Source: Bremia lactucae
Lineage: Eukaryota > Oomycota > Peronosporomycetes > Peronosporales > Peronosporaceae
Length of the DNA: 64,000 bases
Assembly: GCF_004359215.1 (NCBI RefSeq)
Contig: NC_090615.1
Coordinates: 5,089,264-5,153,263 of the forward strand
Direction: 5' to 3'
Shown: positions 31,155 to 43,692 of the stretch, one piece after another
Position numbering within the stretch: position 1 is the first letter of the stretch
Layout: each line of letters opens with the position of its first letter
The notes under the pieces: generated by a model
The model's input: the letters and a program-made list of their open reading frames with translations, nothing else
What the model was told of the DNA's origin: nothing
Databases searched by the model: none
Position numbers and translations under genes: made by a program

Positions 31155-32440
31155 TTGGAATTCCTTAATCAAGGAATAAAATGGATCCTTAGGATTTTAA
31201 GGATCGATGACCCACTCCGCGCACATAGTGCAGCTTTTGTGTCAACCAGGACAGCTTCGTCCAGAAGTGACAATGAGTTTAACTCAGAAATAGGTCAAAT
31301 GACCATCATATCAGATAAGTCGCCAGCTTGTAAGGCTCGGCTGCACTCATCGATAGACATTTCGTCTAGCTCTAAAAGAGCAAGTAACGAAAGGATTGCC
31401 GCAAGGCTAACTTTCCCTCGATGTTGCCGGTTACACCATTTACAAGCATATGTAATTGAATACTCCTATCACTTTGTGAGGGTGTATACGCTTCGTGTCC
31501 ATCCTGTCTTGGAGTGAAAACAATACGCCTCTTAGAGGCCGGGACATTCACGTCCCCGAATTTTTCCAGCCTGTATTGGTTCTATACCAGAGATGGTGTC
31601 GAATTCGACACCCGACAAGGAGTTAAGTAACTCAATTTCCTTTACCAGCGAACGTTTACGTGTCGCTTCACGTTCATCAGAGGTTTTGACACAGAATACC
31701 CTGGCGAGCCGAAAATTGTGTCATTATTGACACTCAGTATGGTGCCACCTCGGCCGATCACACTCGGTGGACTTAGACGTGTCACTCCACGTATTTCAGA
31801 GATAAACACCCTTGGTGACTCGGCCTTAGGCCAGCAATGCGTTCAGCATTCAGTGAATCGTTCTCACAACGAGTGTCACTCGACAGAGTACGTGCCGTTT
31901 CACTTCCTTCTTCTAAGTCGGGCTCAATATTTATGTTTTCAATATTGAATTTTATTAGCTCAGACATTCCAATGTCTAAAACACTGACAGACTCAGTCAA
32001 TGATCCGCAACAATAGCGCTTCTGTTGGCTAGCAAAGGTCGGTTCATGGCTCTCCAAAACTTCACTAAGAACATTGCGCGTGGCGCCTAAGGTCTGAAAC
32101 CTTCAATCGTTCCATAGCTCATGGCGTTCAAGCCAGGCCTAACCAAGGATAAGGTCATGTCTCGAATCCAAATCAAGGATGAGACAGCGTTCCATACTGT
32201 CAAAGTTCAGAAACTTTATACCTAAGTTCAATGGAACTTTAGGAACAGTGACATGAGTCCCAGTCGCTAAGCAAACAGTAATTGTATCACTTTCATGCGC
32301 TTTAGCGCCTCAACGTATTGTTGACTTCCTTTAAGAGAAAGGCGTCGAGTATAATTGCAAGACGCTCCTGAGTCAATTAAAATTGACCACGGCTTATCAA
32401 AACCCTATACAGTCGCTTGAGCGACTAGCAAGCCAGGCTT
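31155..32440 (-). pseudogene. gypsy-B1 protease and pre-RT spacer
   Basis: The region aligns with 45249-46568 of copy 2. The protease active site (IDSGAS on minus) falls near 32370-32390. The spacer toward RT is Ser/Thr/Glu-rich in two frames (32057-31782 and the region below). Stops break it in several places. Confidence 0.7.
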
Positions 32441-32749
32441 GTACTCTCGCCCCGTGCCATCACGCACCGAGCTAATTGGGGCTAGGTTTACTCTTAGCTT
32501 CTATACGTGCAACAGAGTCTACATCTCCCCCAGTAGGGCACCCCGCACCTACTGGGTATCGAAACACCATGCCAGATTTTCTGGTATGAGGTCGGAGTTG
32601 GTGCTCTTTCGAGTTTTACGCGAATCTTGCAGGAGGCAGGCCGGACGTAAATGTTTCGTGCTTCCGCGCATAACATATACGGATGTTCCTATGCTGTTCC
32701 ACAGCTTATAAAGCCTCTTTTTCTTCCTAAACGAGGCTTAGATCCATGG

Positions 32750-33518
32750 GTTCCGGTCTATTAGACGGAACTCATGTGCTCGAAGAGCTTGTTCGGTAAA
32801 TAAGCGTGCTAACGCAAGCAGACTTAAAGTCGCACTCAGCGCGTAGCGCTATGTAACCGCCTCTTCGAAAAAAGCAGGATGGGAACGGAATAATTCCGTC
32901 CGGGCAACGCCCTCATTAAGACCTCCCATAACAATTGTTACAATTGCTTCTTGCACTGGGTCTTGATGCATGGATGCAATGAGGGTTATTAACTCCTAGA
33001 CAAAGTCCCCTAGGGTTCGTTTACCCTGTCAAATCGCTATGAGCCATGATCGCATTAGAAAAGCCTGATCAGGCGTTGAAAACATGCTGGTCATTTGCTG
33101 TTTCAGCAAACCCATGAAAGAAAAACGTCTTTTATGGACGTACTACACGATAGTGCTCATTCCATCGCTCTACCTCCGAGTTTGGAAATATCCATAGCCA
33201 CCTTTTGCCAATCTGTTAAGAACAAGGATGAATCAATGGAGATCTCCATCTGCTTAATCCAAAAAGGGAGATCTCTCCCTCTTTTTCCTCAAATGTCTTT
33301 ACATTTACAGCTAGAGGGCGAGCCTTCGGCTCTGAGTCAGGTACAGAGATGTACCGGGTTGCATAGATGTCGCTTAGTGGTCCTATACCTGACCGATCAG
33401 GGAGGCTTCACATCGCATGGATGCTTTAAGCCTTGCATGTAAGACCTCTGGTCCCTGGGAGATAATGAATTCCACGTGTTGAAGCCCCAAAACAGTTCTG
33501 AGCTTATCATAAGCTGCG
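32750..33518 (-). pseudogene. gypsy-B1 gag fragment
   Basis: Aligned with the copy 2 gag (46871-47656). It keeps the retrotransposon gag core in broken frames and stops at the single N at 33519, about 35 codons short of the gag start seen in copy 2. Confidence 0.7.
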
Positions 33519-33519
33519 N
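33519..33519. other. single N at contig-like junction
   Basis: A single unknown base sits exactly where similarity to copies 2 and 3 stops (AAGCTGCG before it). Confidence 0.9.
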
Positions 33520-34210
33520 AAAAGTCAGCGTTCGTGATCAAACTCGCAAAATATTATGATCCCAAACAAAACCCTATTAATTAAAGGCACAAAAACAAGT
33601 TTTGCATTCAACATGCAGCACTGGTATGCTTAAATCGATTTTGCAGAGTGCGACGGACTCTTATACCATATTCGAGAATTCATCGATTTACGCTAGTGCA
33701 AACAATCTTACGTTACTAAGATTGTACGTAGAAGTGCAACGCAGTTGCTCGTATCGCTATAAGTGCGCTTACATTTACTTCATACTGCTTGATCAAACCC
33801 CAAATCGATGAGACCTAAGAGGAAGCGGGGAGGCAATACATACCTTTGCGTGGCAAGAAGTTATCAACAAAGATTACTAAGCACGATGGTCGAAGTTAAA
33901 CGTAAGCACTAAGAAGGTGTAGCTTGCTTGCGCTAACAATGGTGGGCACATCACAAGAGCACCAACAATCGCTAGACTTCAGCACGGCTTCTAACGAAGT
34001 CACCATCGACACAACTGAACCAAATGCTGTAAAAGAATGAAGTGTAAGTGGTCGTTGCCACCATGACGCGACCGGACTCTTGCAGCGTTTTCAAAAGCCA
34101 GGGCATTTGAAGACAGGCACGTCTTAATGCGGCCACGCTCTACTTAGACACCCACCCTAGCACAGCGAGGAAGCGGTTTACCAGCTTCTCTTGCGTGCAG
34201 TGAGGTAGAT
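33520..34210. other. unique spacer between copies 1 and 2
   Basis: About 690 bp with no similarity that I see to the rest of the window. Short plus-strand open stretches only; no family recognised. Confidence 0.5.
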
Positions 34211-34806
34211 GCGGTGGGCGCGTTAAGCGACCTCACCCAACGCACTAAGTACTCTGGTTAAGTGTCGTCACGGGAGCGGTAATCCGGCTCCTCGTGCGCA
34301 CCTACCAAGAAGGAAGTAGTTTACAGACTGATTTTTATTTAATCGTATAGAAAAAATACCTATTCTAACAAATCATAAAATGTCATCTCTGTCGATAACA
34401 CTAATATGAATATGTATTGCGAGCGTATCTTTTTAGATACCTCGCGTAACGGATACGCTAGCCGTCATCCCCGCTAATGTGAATGCCCTCAGGGACATCA
34501 CATGCACAAGGGTGGGTCCAATTGTGAACCACACTCAAGTGATAGAACCAATTACATTACTTAAGTAATTGACTATCCCCTTAAGTACCCAAAATGTACA
34601 TAACGGGATTGTGTAGCAGTAGGGCAACTTTAGCCTGTTACAGCAGCATATTTTCGACTTTACAAAAAGAAATGGTGCACCCCTCCCACCCGGTTATTGT
34701 TTAGCACCATGAGGCAGTTCGATCCAGCTTTTTTTTTACTACTGAACAAGACATTTACATTGCAAACGTGAGCGAGTGAAAAAATTCTAGACATAGCCAT
34801 CATTAA
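34211..34806 (+). repeat. left part of duplicated unit, copy 2
   Basis: Match to 19927-20540 with scattered substitutions and small indels. It may extend left of 34211, but copy 1 is hidden there by the gap. Confidence 0.8.
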
Positions 34807-35620
34807 GTGCTGGTAGACACACTAGAGAAAAATGCAATTTGGCATGAATTTGATCAGGGCCTTTCTTCGAATAAACTTACATGCCTTTTAATTTCACGAA
34901 TGCCTCGTATCTCAACAGGTAAGAACTTTTTTATGGGTCAGTCTTATGGTGATTCGACATACACAGTGAGGGTGGTAAAATGCTTACGTAAATATCGATT
35001 CTAACATGAAATATAAGAGCGAATAAAGCTCCAGCCTTAAAAACGCATTGCTCTATGTCATGGGTGTGGCATGCGCTAACCAATTATATTCTCTTTGTTT
35101 AATTTATTTGCGAGGACGATTACATCTGGGCACTTAAGCAAATAATGATTGTTTATCTAGACAGAACATTGGGTCTATTGTCATTTTCACTGACAGTAAA
35201 ATTGACATTGATGGCTTTAAACCCACTGATTATATCTCAAGGAAATAATCTGTTTTGCATACTGATTATGGACGTCCTGACAAAGCAATTTTTTAAATGA
35301 CGAAAGACTGGAAGAATGCTACATAATTTGATGAGAGCTGTACCACTGCCACAAAAAAATCGAATAGAATTTGATGCTTATCAAGATGCTATCAACGAGA
35401 CTGTCTATGTAAACTTGCAATTCACCTGTACGGTCCTCACAGGTAACTTCATCCTTGCGTGGGCCAAAACTAAAGCGATTTTTTTCTGGGCAAGTAGCTA
35501 CATCTCGCGATGAATGTGAACATGCAACCTTGAAAAACCGACGCAGTTACAATGGGAGACTTGGCAATAGTTTATCAGAAATTGGTTGTAGCAGCTATAC
35601 AGCAGCGCTAAAGAATTAGT
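34807..35620 (+). pseudogene. MULE-type transposase remnant, copy 2
   Basis: Same fragments as copy 1 (LEKNAIWHEFDQGLSSNKL, the FTD segment, and the HATLKNR block near 35520), with independent small indels. Non-functional. Confidence 0.65.
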
Positions 35621-35772
35621 CAAGCGTCGCATACGATCATTTCCGCTTTTTTCGGTACATTACAGTCACTTATTATGCTAGCAACCCGAAAATGTCCGTG
35701 CGACAAAGGCCTACCGTATCCTACGCATTGCTACGTGCTGCCACATGCACACTGCTGCGGTGCCCCTTCCTG

Positions 35773-36129
35773 TTATCCATCATCGCGCACCGTATCTTCG
35801 TACGCTGTCCCATTCATTTTGAGCCAGTGACCTAAGTCACCTCGTAGTGCATCTGTGACGCTTTTCCACCGTGTAGGGAGTCGCTTCATATCATCTTGTG
35901 TTACCTGAATGATGTTCTTCGAGTCCATCGCTATATTAGCCAGAGCATCAGCCGTTTTATTAAAATGTCGAAGATGATGTCTCAATGTGGCCACATTTAA
36001 TCTATATGCGCTTGTTCTACATTGTCCGTATAAGTCTTGTAAATGCCGAGCCTTTAGCTCCTTCCTCCTCCTCATTTTATCCAATAGGAGATTGCTGTCA
36101 CCTACCACGTGGAGACCATTCCAGTTCAC
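35773..36129 (-). pseudogene. LINE copy 2 RNase H end
   Basis: The minus frame reads NGLHVVGDSNLLLDKMRRRK, then LRHHLRHFNKTADALANIAM, closer to the family consensus than copy 1 (Asn and Ala kept in HFNKTADALAN). It runs on to TEDALRGDLGHWLK-like sequence before the stop. Confidence 0.78.
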
Positions 36130-36339
36130 GCCGAACCTTCCTTAGTCCAAACAATAGGCCCTTGTACAAAGTCACGTTGTTTGTTGTGGCGGCTGCGGCA
36201 ATTAAAAGGCTGCCCATCCAAAGGATGGCCGGCGGTTGGCGTCGAAGCCGCCCACAACCATGATAGAGTAAGCGGCCCCGAGACTTGGATTCTTCCACGC
36301 TCCCCCATCAAAAATAGTATCGTATACTCTCCGGTATTT

Positions 36340-37727
36340 TCACCAAACGGGATGTGTGTCGCACCCCATGGCGTCAGTGAAGCTTGCACGTACAACCCAT
36401 TCTGCACTACAGACCGCTGCGTCCAATGTCTTTGTCAGGACAATTTTTCGGAGCGTTAAGCGACCTTGATGTAAACGGCCTCTTAGAAGCGCAGTTGCTC
36501 GGCATATCGAGTTTTCCAGCGTCGCATCGTTGCTTCTGCATCTGCGGTTCCAGAATGCTTGGAGGGTATTTAGAACGCAAAGTCGCCAGTGACCAGCTAT
36601 ACATCTCAAATTGCGTGCCTCCGACATATTCCAATAGAGTTGCTGCAGCGCCTGCCATATTCCAGGTGGTAATATTGGCAATCTGAAACCAAATGGGGCG
36701 GGAATCGGAAGCCACCAATTGCAGTCCGAGTCTTGTCCACCTCCTCAGAAAGTCAATTACTAAATTACAGTAATTAGACCCAGCACTCGGGTGTGGTGCA
36801 CATTTGTGACCAACCCTTGTGTATGTGATGCACATGGATGCATTAACATTAGGAGGGATGACGACTAGCGTCATCCGTTACGCGAGGTGCCCTGGCTGCG
36901 CTGCAACCCCACCAAAAATGCGCCTTGGTGATCCCGATATCTCGACACTCCGGCAGTGGGCAACCTACAACCGATCGAGCATTATCAGGTGTAGAGAACG
37001 CCCATACCTTTATGCGGTACAACAACTGAATCTCCCACACCGTTGCACCTGTGATGGTACAAATGTCTGTCCAGTCGACGTCGTCCAGTCCTGCCGCTAT
37101 ATGGGTATCGTCGACCACCCACACTTTCTCGCGGTTAGACACTCCCAATAATTCGATGCTCCGTTCGCATGAGCGCACCGCATCTTTGTAATATTGTCTC
37201 GTGTGCGTTGTAGCCCTTTTCCGTCGCCTCATTTCAACAAGTCTATGCAAGACTGGGTGTGGACCAGCCGTCTTTATTTTGGACTACTGTTCTGTCCACT
37301 TCTGAAGGAGAATTTTCGCCGCCATCCCTGAGATATTAAGAACACATGATGTGACACCCCAAACTAGACTTGTAGGCACATGTTGATCTACATGAAAATC
37401 GAAGCTGGCGACCTTGTTGGCATGCCCTCCTGTCCAACCTGACCCTCCGTATTTCCCAAGCACAGAGCATCCTGCTGTCCAAATCGATTTGCCTGCTGTG
37501 AAACCCGTAATTCTTCTCCCATTTGTGCCCAGCGTGTGCTTCAGCGGTTCACCTGCGTGCTTCTTACCGTTATGCAGTAAAACATCGCCAACAAGTAAAT
37601 TCGTCTTTGTCGCTGTTGATCCCCAGCGAGACACTGTCACCGCAGCTAGTGCCAAGAGCTCAGCTAGTGCCAAGAGCTCGGCTCGTAAGTTTGGATGGGA
37701 TGTTAGTCCGGCTACTATTTCCGACAT
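36340..37727 (-). pseudogene. LINE copy 2 ORF2 C-terminal region
   Basis: Minus frames 37727-37284, 37250-36849 and 36874-36340 correspond to 23659-22176 of copy 1. The zinc block CPLPEC is kept, but an insertion of about 135 bp at 36755-36890 cuts it from the next block. A 6-codon tandem repeat (LLALAE) is seen in the upstream frame. Confidence 0.7.
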
Positions 37728-38025
37728 CCATGTAGTATGTCGAGTGTTCGATCTGCCAAATACGCCATGCTAAACACAGTTGTTAATGTACTTTACCATG
37801 AGTAGGACCGTTCGTTAGATTGGCCATGCATGTCTTCCGATGTTTGAGATTTTCGCTAGAATAACTGCCGACGCCACCACCGCTCTTTAGTAAGATCATA
37901 AACGGCTTGTAACTGGCAAGTTGAACCCGAGTCTTCAGTTGGTTCAGCGCAAGGCTCCAGGGATGTAGAGACCCGTACGTGCTTCCGACCTGCAGCACGA
38001 GATATCTCACGAAAGTCGAAGCAGG

Positions 38026-39060
38026 CTATAGTGTTATCTGCCATATCCAGTTAATGTTCGCTGACAGTCCGTCCCGATGCAGCGCCATCGCCATGGTTTT
38101 ATCAACGTTCAATAAAAGACCGGACTCAGCGCCAATCGCATGCAAGATCTGTAGCGCCCTTGTGATTTGACTCGGTATTATCAGGTAAAGTGCAGTGTCA
38201 TCTGCGTAACCTTTTACTTTTAAGGTTGTCGTCATTGGATATTATGAGATCCCTATACCCTGTATATCGGGAACTTGATCTATTTTTTGGTACAGTGGCT
38301 CTTGTGCTAGTATGAAGAGCATTGGAGCCAGAAGGTATCCTTGTCGAATTCTTTGTGCGACAGAAACTTCGCTCGACCTCAAACTGTTGACTAAGAATTG
38401 ACCACTCGTGCCGGTATGCAATGCCCAAATGACCTTGACGAGGTGAGACGGATACCCGTGGCGCCTCAGCACTGCTAAAAACATTCCTATCGAGCGTATC
38501 ATATGCCTTCGCGAAGCCGAGCAATTTCACTACGAAATCACGCAGTTCCGGAGAATGAGGTACTGCTGCTTGAGCCGCCATGAAGTAATCGAGATCTGAG
38601 TGAAAGTCACAAATCCGTGTTGATGCGGGTGAATTCGACTGGTCAGTGTCCGCCGAAACGCCGTTGCAATCACCCTTACGAACAGCTTAAAATCTGTGCT
38701 CAGAAGTGGCAGGGGCTTTAGTTGAGCGGATTACTGCTGTCTACCCGTCTTCTTGAGACATAATACGTAGGTTTACAGAAATGAGCGTGGACCGACAGCT
38801 TCGTTGTTCCATCTTCTGAAAAGATGAAGCATCAAAGGTATGAGCTGCGGAATGTATCGGATATACCAATCGTAGCCAAGTCGACATGGGGTACACGCTT
38901 TCCCGGGCTTACATCCCTTAAAAGCAGCCGCAATGTTATCCGTTGTAAGAAGTGTCTGTGTTTCCAGTACACTTACATCATCGTAGGTCCTGCTTGCATC
39001 TATTCGACCACCTTTGTTTGTCCTGTCCTGGTTGCTGAGCCTTGCAGAATGGGGGTCCAT
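38026..39060 (-). pseudogene. LINE copy 2 reverse transcriptase
   Basis: The minus strand reads KVKGYADDTALYLIIPSQIT (38235-38026, catalytic YADD intact), RQGYLLAPMLFILAQEPLYQ (38502-38242) and an N-terminal part to 39060 (DNIAAAFKGCKPGKACTPCR). Frame changes near 38500 and 38700 break it. Confidence 0.9.
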
Positions 39061-39734
39061 GCATCAGCCAAGGTCTCTGCTTTTCATTTATTTTCCGTTG
39101 TGGTTGACCCTCCGTAGGGCGTAGAGTACGGATGACGCTAGCAACAAAATGACAGGACATACGCTTAAACATTGACTTCGTCGTCTGCCTTCTTCTCCAC
39201 GTATGTGACCCTGTATAATTTGCGCTGTCTGGACCGTAATCAGTTTCGCTTTGTCTCCGAGATTTTCTGCAGCAGATCAGTGTAGCCTTTGCCCTACAGT
39301 TCGCCTCTTCCTCCCTGTCCTATTTTGTGCAGGAATGGCCTTCAAGTTCCTCTGCTGCTCATTACGTCGGTACCATCGTTTAATTTCTTGCGATATGTGT
39401 GTGTTTTTGCTTTTCTTGACTGCTTTCTTGTGCACAACAATACCACGTACTATTTCGTGTTGTACAATGTCCAAGCATCTGCTGCTATCTCTGCATTGTA
39501 CAATGTCCAAGCATCTGCTGCTGCCTCTGCATTGTAATCATTACCAGTCAGCTCGAACTCAAACTTAGCTAGCTCGGTGCTGACATGTATTTCCACTCTC
39601 ATTGCTGCAAAAGCTGTGCGGGGAAGACTTGCGGCTGTCGTTTGATGCGCACCGGATTATCCGGATTAGGGAGATGTTGAAATACTCCCTTGTGATCTCC
39701 ATACAGAAGGTTTCTATCGACGGTATATTTTGAT

Positions 39735-40290
39735 GCGCTCTAATACAATGCATCTCGAGGCCGGCTCGCAAGTCGGGTCTTTTTTGCGGAGTTATAGGAC
39801 GATATCTCACAAAATGTGCTGCCCGTGTGGCGCTACAAGGAGAAATTGACGGCCATTTAGTGGTATTATGCAACGGTTACGCCGCAGTTGAGAAGGCGGC
39901 CGGAGAGGACTTCTTCTCCGAGCAGGCCAGTCTAAACTTTCCGTCGGATGCACACCTGTATGTTGGGGGTGACTTCAATAGTACCCTGTACCCGATTCAT
40001 GACCAATATTTCCGGCCAGCAGCTCGTACCCATGATTCGCCCGCACTCCGCAGGCTTTTGGTTAAATGGGGAGGAAGAGAGTCTATTCAACAGTGCATGC
40101 CGGAAGGCTTAGACGCAAGGACTTTCAAGACCGATACCATACGTATTCGAATTCACTGATTGGGGTATATTGCGCGACGATTCGTTTTGTTAAGTGGTAT
40201 GTGAGTTACACAGCACGTTTCTGGGTTACTGCTACGGAAATGGATACATACAGACTTCAATGGTAAAGTAATAAAGTACGCCCTGCGCAC
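39735..40290 (+). pseudogene. LINE copy 2 endonuclease C-terminal segment, inverted
   Basis: The plus-strand frame 39827-40159 has GEIDGHLVVLCNGYAAVEK, YVGGDFNSTLYPIHD (GDFN box intact) and THDSPALRRLLVKWG. Orientation and borders match copy 1, so the flip is older than the duplication. Confidence 0.82.
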
Positions 40291-40574
40291 GCTAGCTCTT
40301 TAAAGACAGACCTGGAGTGCAGCAGTAGTCCAACTCCTCCTGTCAGCGCCGCAGCTGCCCAATAAAAAAGTGTCGGACATCCTTGACCAGACCGATACCA
40401 CCATCGTGCTGCGTGTCGCCGAGTTATTTCCGTTATATCTTGTTCATTGACATGTGTTTCCTGAAGAAACAGCACGTCGAATTGTCCATGGCTATGCTGG
40501 CATTTGAATGAAGCAAGCCAATATTCATTGTCCCGATCCGACGTTCCAAAACCTCGAACATTTTGGGTTAACAT
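40257..40574 (-). pseudogene. LINE copy 2 endonuclease N-terminus
   Basis: The minus frame starts LTQNVRGFGTSDRDNEYWL, the first beta strand with the Asn of the endonuclease, and continues to FLQETHVNEQDITEITRRH and TGGVGLLLHSR. It ends at the inversion junction. Confidence 0.85.
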
Positions 40575-40616
40575 TCCCGTTGTCCTCTCACCCGCATGTA
40601 ATGGGGACTTGATGCA

Positions 40617-41208
40617 GTGCCACTGACGACTAGTGTCGTCTTTTTCTCTTCTCCTGAGCTTGGCTCGTGTTGTACCTCGGAAATTGTCGAACTCTCGTCT
40701 AATCGTAGATTCCCGTACCAGTTGGGTCTGGAGCGGAAAAAAATCTTAGAGAGGGTTGATCCGGTCTTTCCTGAGCTGGATCGGTCGAGCCTCGTTTATT
40801 TACCGCTGGTTGCCTCCGCATCCGAAAACGCGTCACCGCTGCATGGTTATCTAGTACGCCCCCGACAAGTAATAGCGTTACCTTACTCCAATTGCCGTTA
40901 CGGATGATGCCATCACACAAATTCACTATGGTGGAGTACTGTTTGTACCATACACCTAAGGAAGATCCCTGTGCCCGCTCCACGTAGTGCTGCACCAATC
41001 ACGTACTACATAAGACTCTGTGAATAATAGGCCAGTCTTGTACGGGTATTTGAGGTGGGTTAGACTGTAGGAGAGAGGAATCCACATACCATCCCTAGCT
41101 ATTTCCAGTTCGCTGCGCAAGTAGCATGCTCAATTGCAACCTCACGTGATTCCTCCTCGCAGCTTTTCAACCACGATTGACAAAGCGTTCTAGCCCTGTC
41201 ATTGCTTT
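40617..41208 (-). pseudogene. LINE copy 2 ORF1-like fragment
   Basis: Minus frame 40998-40699 (QHYVERAQGSSLGVWYKQYS, ending in a Pro/Thr-rich tail), counterpart of 26661-27236. Interrupted at 41209 by the gypsy-B2 LTR. Confidence 0.5.
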
Positions 41209-41548
41209 TGTGGCGGAGCTACCTCGCTCCTAAAGTCAGAGGAAGACTTTTAGACTCAGAGAGTCTTTTAGTTCTATTGAGCCAATAAATTTATCAACTC
41301 AGGGAGTCGTACGAGCTATAAAAGCTTAATGAATCCTAGTTCAAGGGATTCAGGGGTTCGTAGAACCAAGTGGCAACTAGTGCCCAAAAGGATACACGTT
41401 AAAAAGGCTTCTAATTCTTACAGATCAATGCGCAAGCCTTAGGAAGGCACATAATGCTTTAAGATCAAAAGGGAGACTGCACATTACTTAATTATTTAAA
41501 TCTAAAAAAACCTTGCCCTCACTAATTTAAAATAGATTTCGGCCGCCA
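41209..41548 (-). repeat. gypsy-B2 3' LTR
   Basis: TGTGGCGGAGCTACC to CGGCCGCCA on the plus strand. Differs from the 27-kb LTR by scattered changes and a small insertion. Confidence 0.88.
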
Positions 41549-42184
41549 TAGCCATCTATACCTCCGGTGAAACGGCGAGAACGCCAGAGGAGATCGGTGC
41601 TCGCGACGCTCTTCATGAGCGATACCTTACGCCAAAGGTAATGACGCGAAGTCAGTATCTGACGCGTTTACGTGATCAAGCCCGTGGAGCTTCGGTGACC
41701 TCAATGAGGGAAATTGTTTTTTTTCCAAACGAAACAAGAAGTGAAAACGAAGTCTCATTTGAGAACCAGGTTCACCGAGCCCGCCGCCTCCGTAATATTT
41801 GGAATATCAGAGTCTGCGGATGTGGCTAATTTTCGTTTGGAACGGAAGCTTCGCTTCGATTTCGCCAAGCTTAAGGCCAAAGGCCAGTTATGTTCGGCGA
41901 TTATGCCACAAAATGAGGAAAGGTCTAGTCGATATTTCAGTGCTTCGTTTGACCGTACAACCATGGATCGAAGCCGCACTGAGGCTATAGATCCACCTAA
42001 CTTCACGTCTAGCGGCCAGAAGTGTCGTTTGACGCGAGTTGACGCTGAGCTTGGCGCTCAAAAACGTCAACGGCGGACGGGCAATATTGTCGAAGAGGTA
42101 CCTCAAACTCCGAAGAGTTTTCAGAAGAGGGGCACTCTAGCCACTTCACCAGAAACTAGTATTGGTTACGACGACGTCGCTTAA
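41548..42184 (+). pseudogene. antisense ORF of gypsy-B2, broken
   Basis: Counterpart of the 283-aa antisense ORF. The start codon is ATA here, the 210-bp insertion is absent, and a frame change near 41715 splits it into 41641-41829 and 41714-42184. The second part still reads LRFDFAKLKAKGQLC and RLTRVDAELGAQKRQRRTG. Confidence 0.5.
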
Positions 42185-42189
42185 AGAGT

Positions 42190-43672
42190 TTCTTCACATG
42201 AAACTGAAGATTTTCTCGCGCATCAAGCAGCGATGGAGGGGCCGAAATTAAGGTGGAGACATTTGATGCTCTGAAGCACGATGGTGCAACTTCTTTGTGA
42301 AGTCCTTGCTCGGGTTGAGAGCTCTTTCGAGGCGGTTCAGAATTGTCTTTCGCTGCTGGCGCATCAACAACCTCGTTTGGAGGGCCAGCTGGTCACCCTG
42401 GTGAGGATGCAACAATCTGCGGCACGACCGCCTGTCTCGGCGCAAGCGCCTTTAAGTCCACTTGGGAAGGGACCCGATATGGCTTAAGCAAGCACACGTA
42501 AAACACTTGGTGTTCCCGCAGCTTGCTAGGAAGGTTTAGCGTGTAAGCTAGACCCTTCTTGGCCACGACCGGAAATGGTCCAATAAAGCGCACGCGCGAG
42601 TTGGTCTTGAAGACCGCGGAAACCAAGTTAGTAGGTAGGTTTTAAGGGTTTATTAAAACTCGGTCTCCGATCATATAAGAATATATACAGCTTCTGCCTT
42701 TGGCATCTGCTTCTTATTTTTTCTTGTCTCGGCTATCAGCCATCGTGTCCCTTACATGTCTTAAGACACTAAATCGCGTCGCGAAAATCTCGCTTACTTG
42801 TTTCCGAATGGTAACGGGGCTGATATCAGCAAGCCTATCGGCTAATTCTCTCCCACCAAGCCCTGAGCCACGCAATGAAATCGGTAACGGAACGCGTGGG
42901 TGGGTGAGACCGTTGACGTAGAACGGAGTATAGATGCATGTACAGCGTTTTTCAACGCAAATTCTACCGCTGGGAGCACTGAAATCCAGCGTTTTGGCGT
43001 CTGTGCACACACGCCGCGTGAAACATCTTCAATGACGCGATTGACACGTTCAGTTTGACCATCGGTCTGCGGATGGTCCGCGGTGGACATGTCCAATCTG
43101 GTGCCAGGCACTCGGAAAATTGATTTCCAGAATTTACCCTCGAAACGGGGGTCGCGATCAGAGACAAATGCCACTGGCAAACCATGTTGTCGAAACACGC
43201 GATCGATAAACAGCTTAGCTGTATTCTCTCCATCAATGGAATCCGGCACGGCCGCTAAGTGAGCCATTGCGCTCAGTCGGTCAACAAAGACCACTATACC
43301 CGGAGTTACCGGCTGAATCTTTCGGTAGACCGATAACAAAATCTATACTAATGGACTCCCAGCAACCTATGGGAACGGGAAGACTCGCCAGTGGCGCAGC
43401 AGCATGCGCTTAGGTTTAACCCGTTGGTAAGTTTCGCATGTGTGAACATATGTGCTGACCAATTTATAAAGTTCAGGCCACCAATAACTCTGGCTTACAG
43501 AGCCGTAGGTCTTTTCTCTACCGAGATGGCCACCAAGGACAGTATCGTGTGCCTCATAGAGGATTCGGTACTTCAAATCCTCATCATGAGAAACAGCGAC
43601 GCGAAGGATCCACAGCGTACGTGCACTTGAGGAAAAGGTCTTTATCTTTAGAAAATCGAAGTAACATTGCAC
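42190..43672 (-). pseudogene. gypsy-B2 integrase and C-terminal region
   Basis: H2C2 finger at 43672-43367 (HLGREKTYGSVSQSYWWPEL, CETY in place of CETC). Core at 43339-42842 with FVDRLSAMAHLA (Asp), VSDRDPRFEGKFW (Asp) and QTDGQTERVNRVI (Glu), all three catalytic residues present in one frame. The tail at 42626-42393 reads RVRFIGPFPVVAKKGLAYTL. This is the reference orientation used to see the flip in copy 1. Confidence 0.9.
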
Positions 43673-43692
43673 GCAAACGTGCTGACAAATTT

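Larger units (their letters stand above)
27237..33518 (-). mobile_element. gypsy-B1: Ty3/gypsy chromovirus, 5' end missing
   Basis: The 3' LTR is at low coordinates (27237-27567). Integrase, RNase H, RT, protease and gag follow on the minus strand up to 33518, where a single N ends the match to copies 2 and 3. The 5' LTR and gag start are absent here. All coding parts are broken. Confidence 0.93.
35680..41208 (-). mobile_element. LINE copy 2 (with RNase H), rearranged
   Basis: Same order and same internal endonuclease inversion as copy 1. It differs by a 450-bp deletion (junction near 37322), an insertion of about 135 bp (36755-36890) and short tandem duplications of 18 bp (37643-37678) and 36 bp (39461-39532). 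Confidence 0.88.

Noticed and set aside
33781..34200. 5S rRNA or other RNA gene in the unique spacer
   Set aside because: The text looked locally structured, but no rRNA or tRNA core motif could be found.
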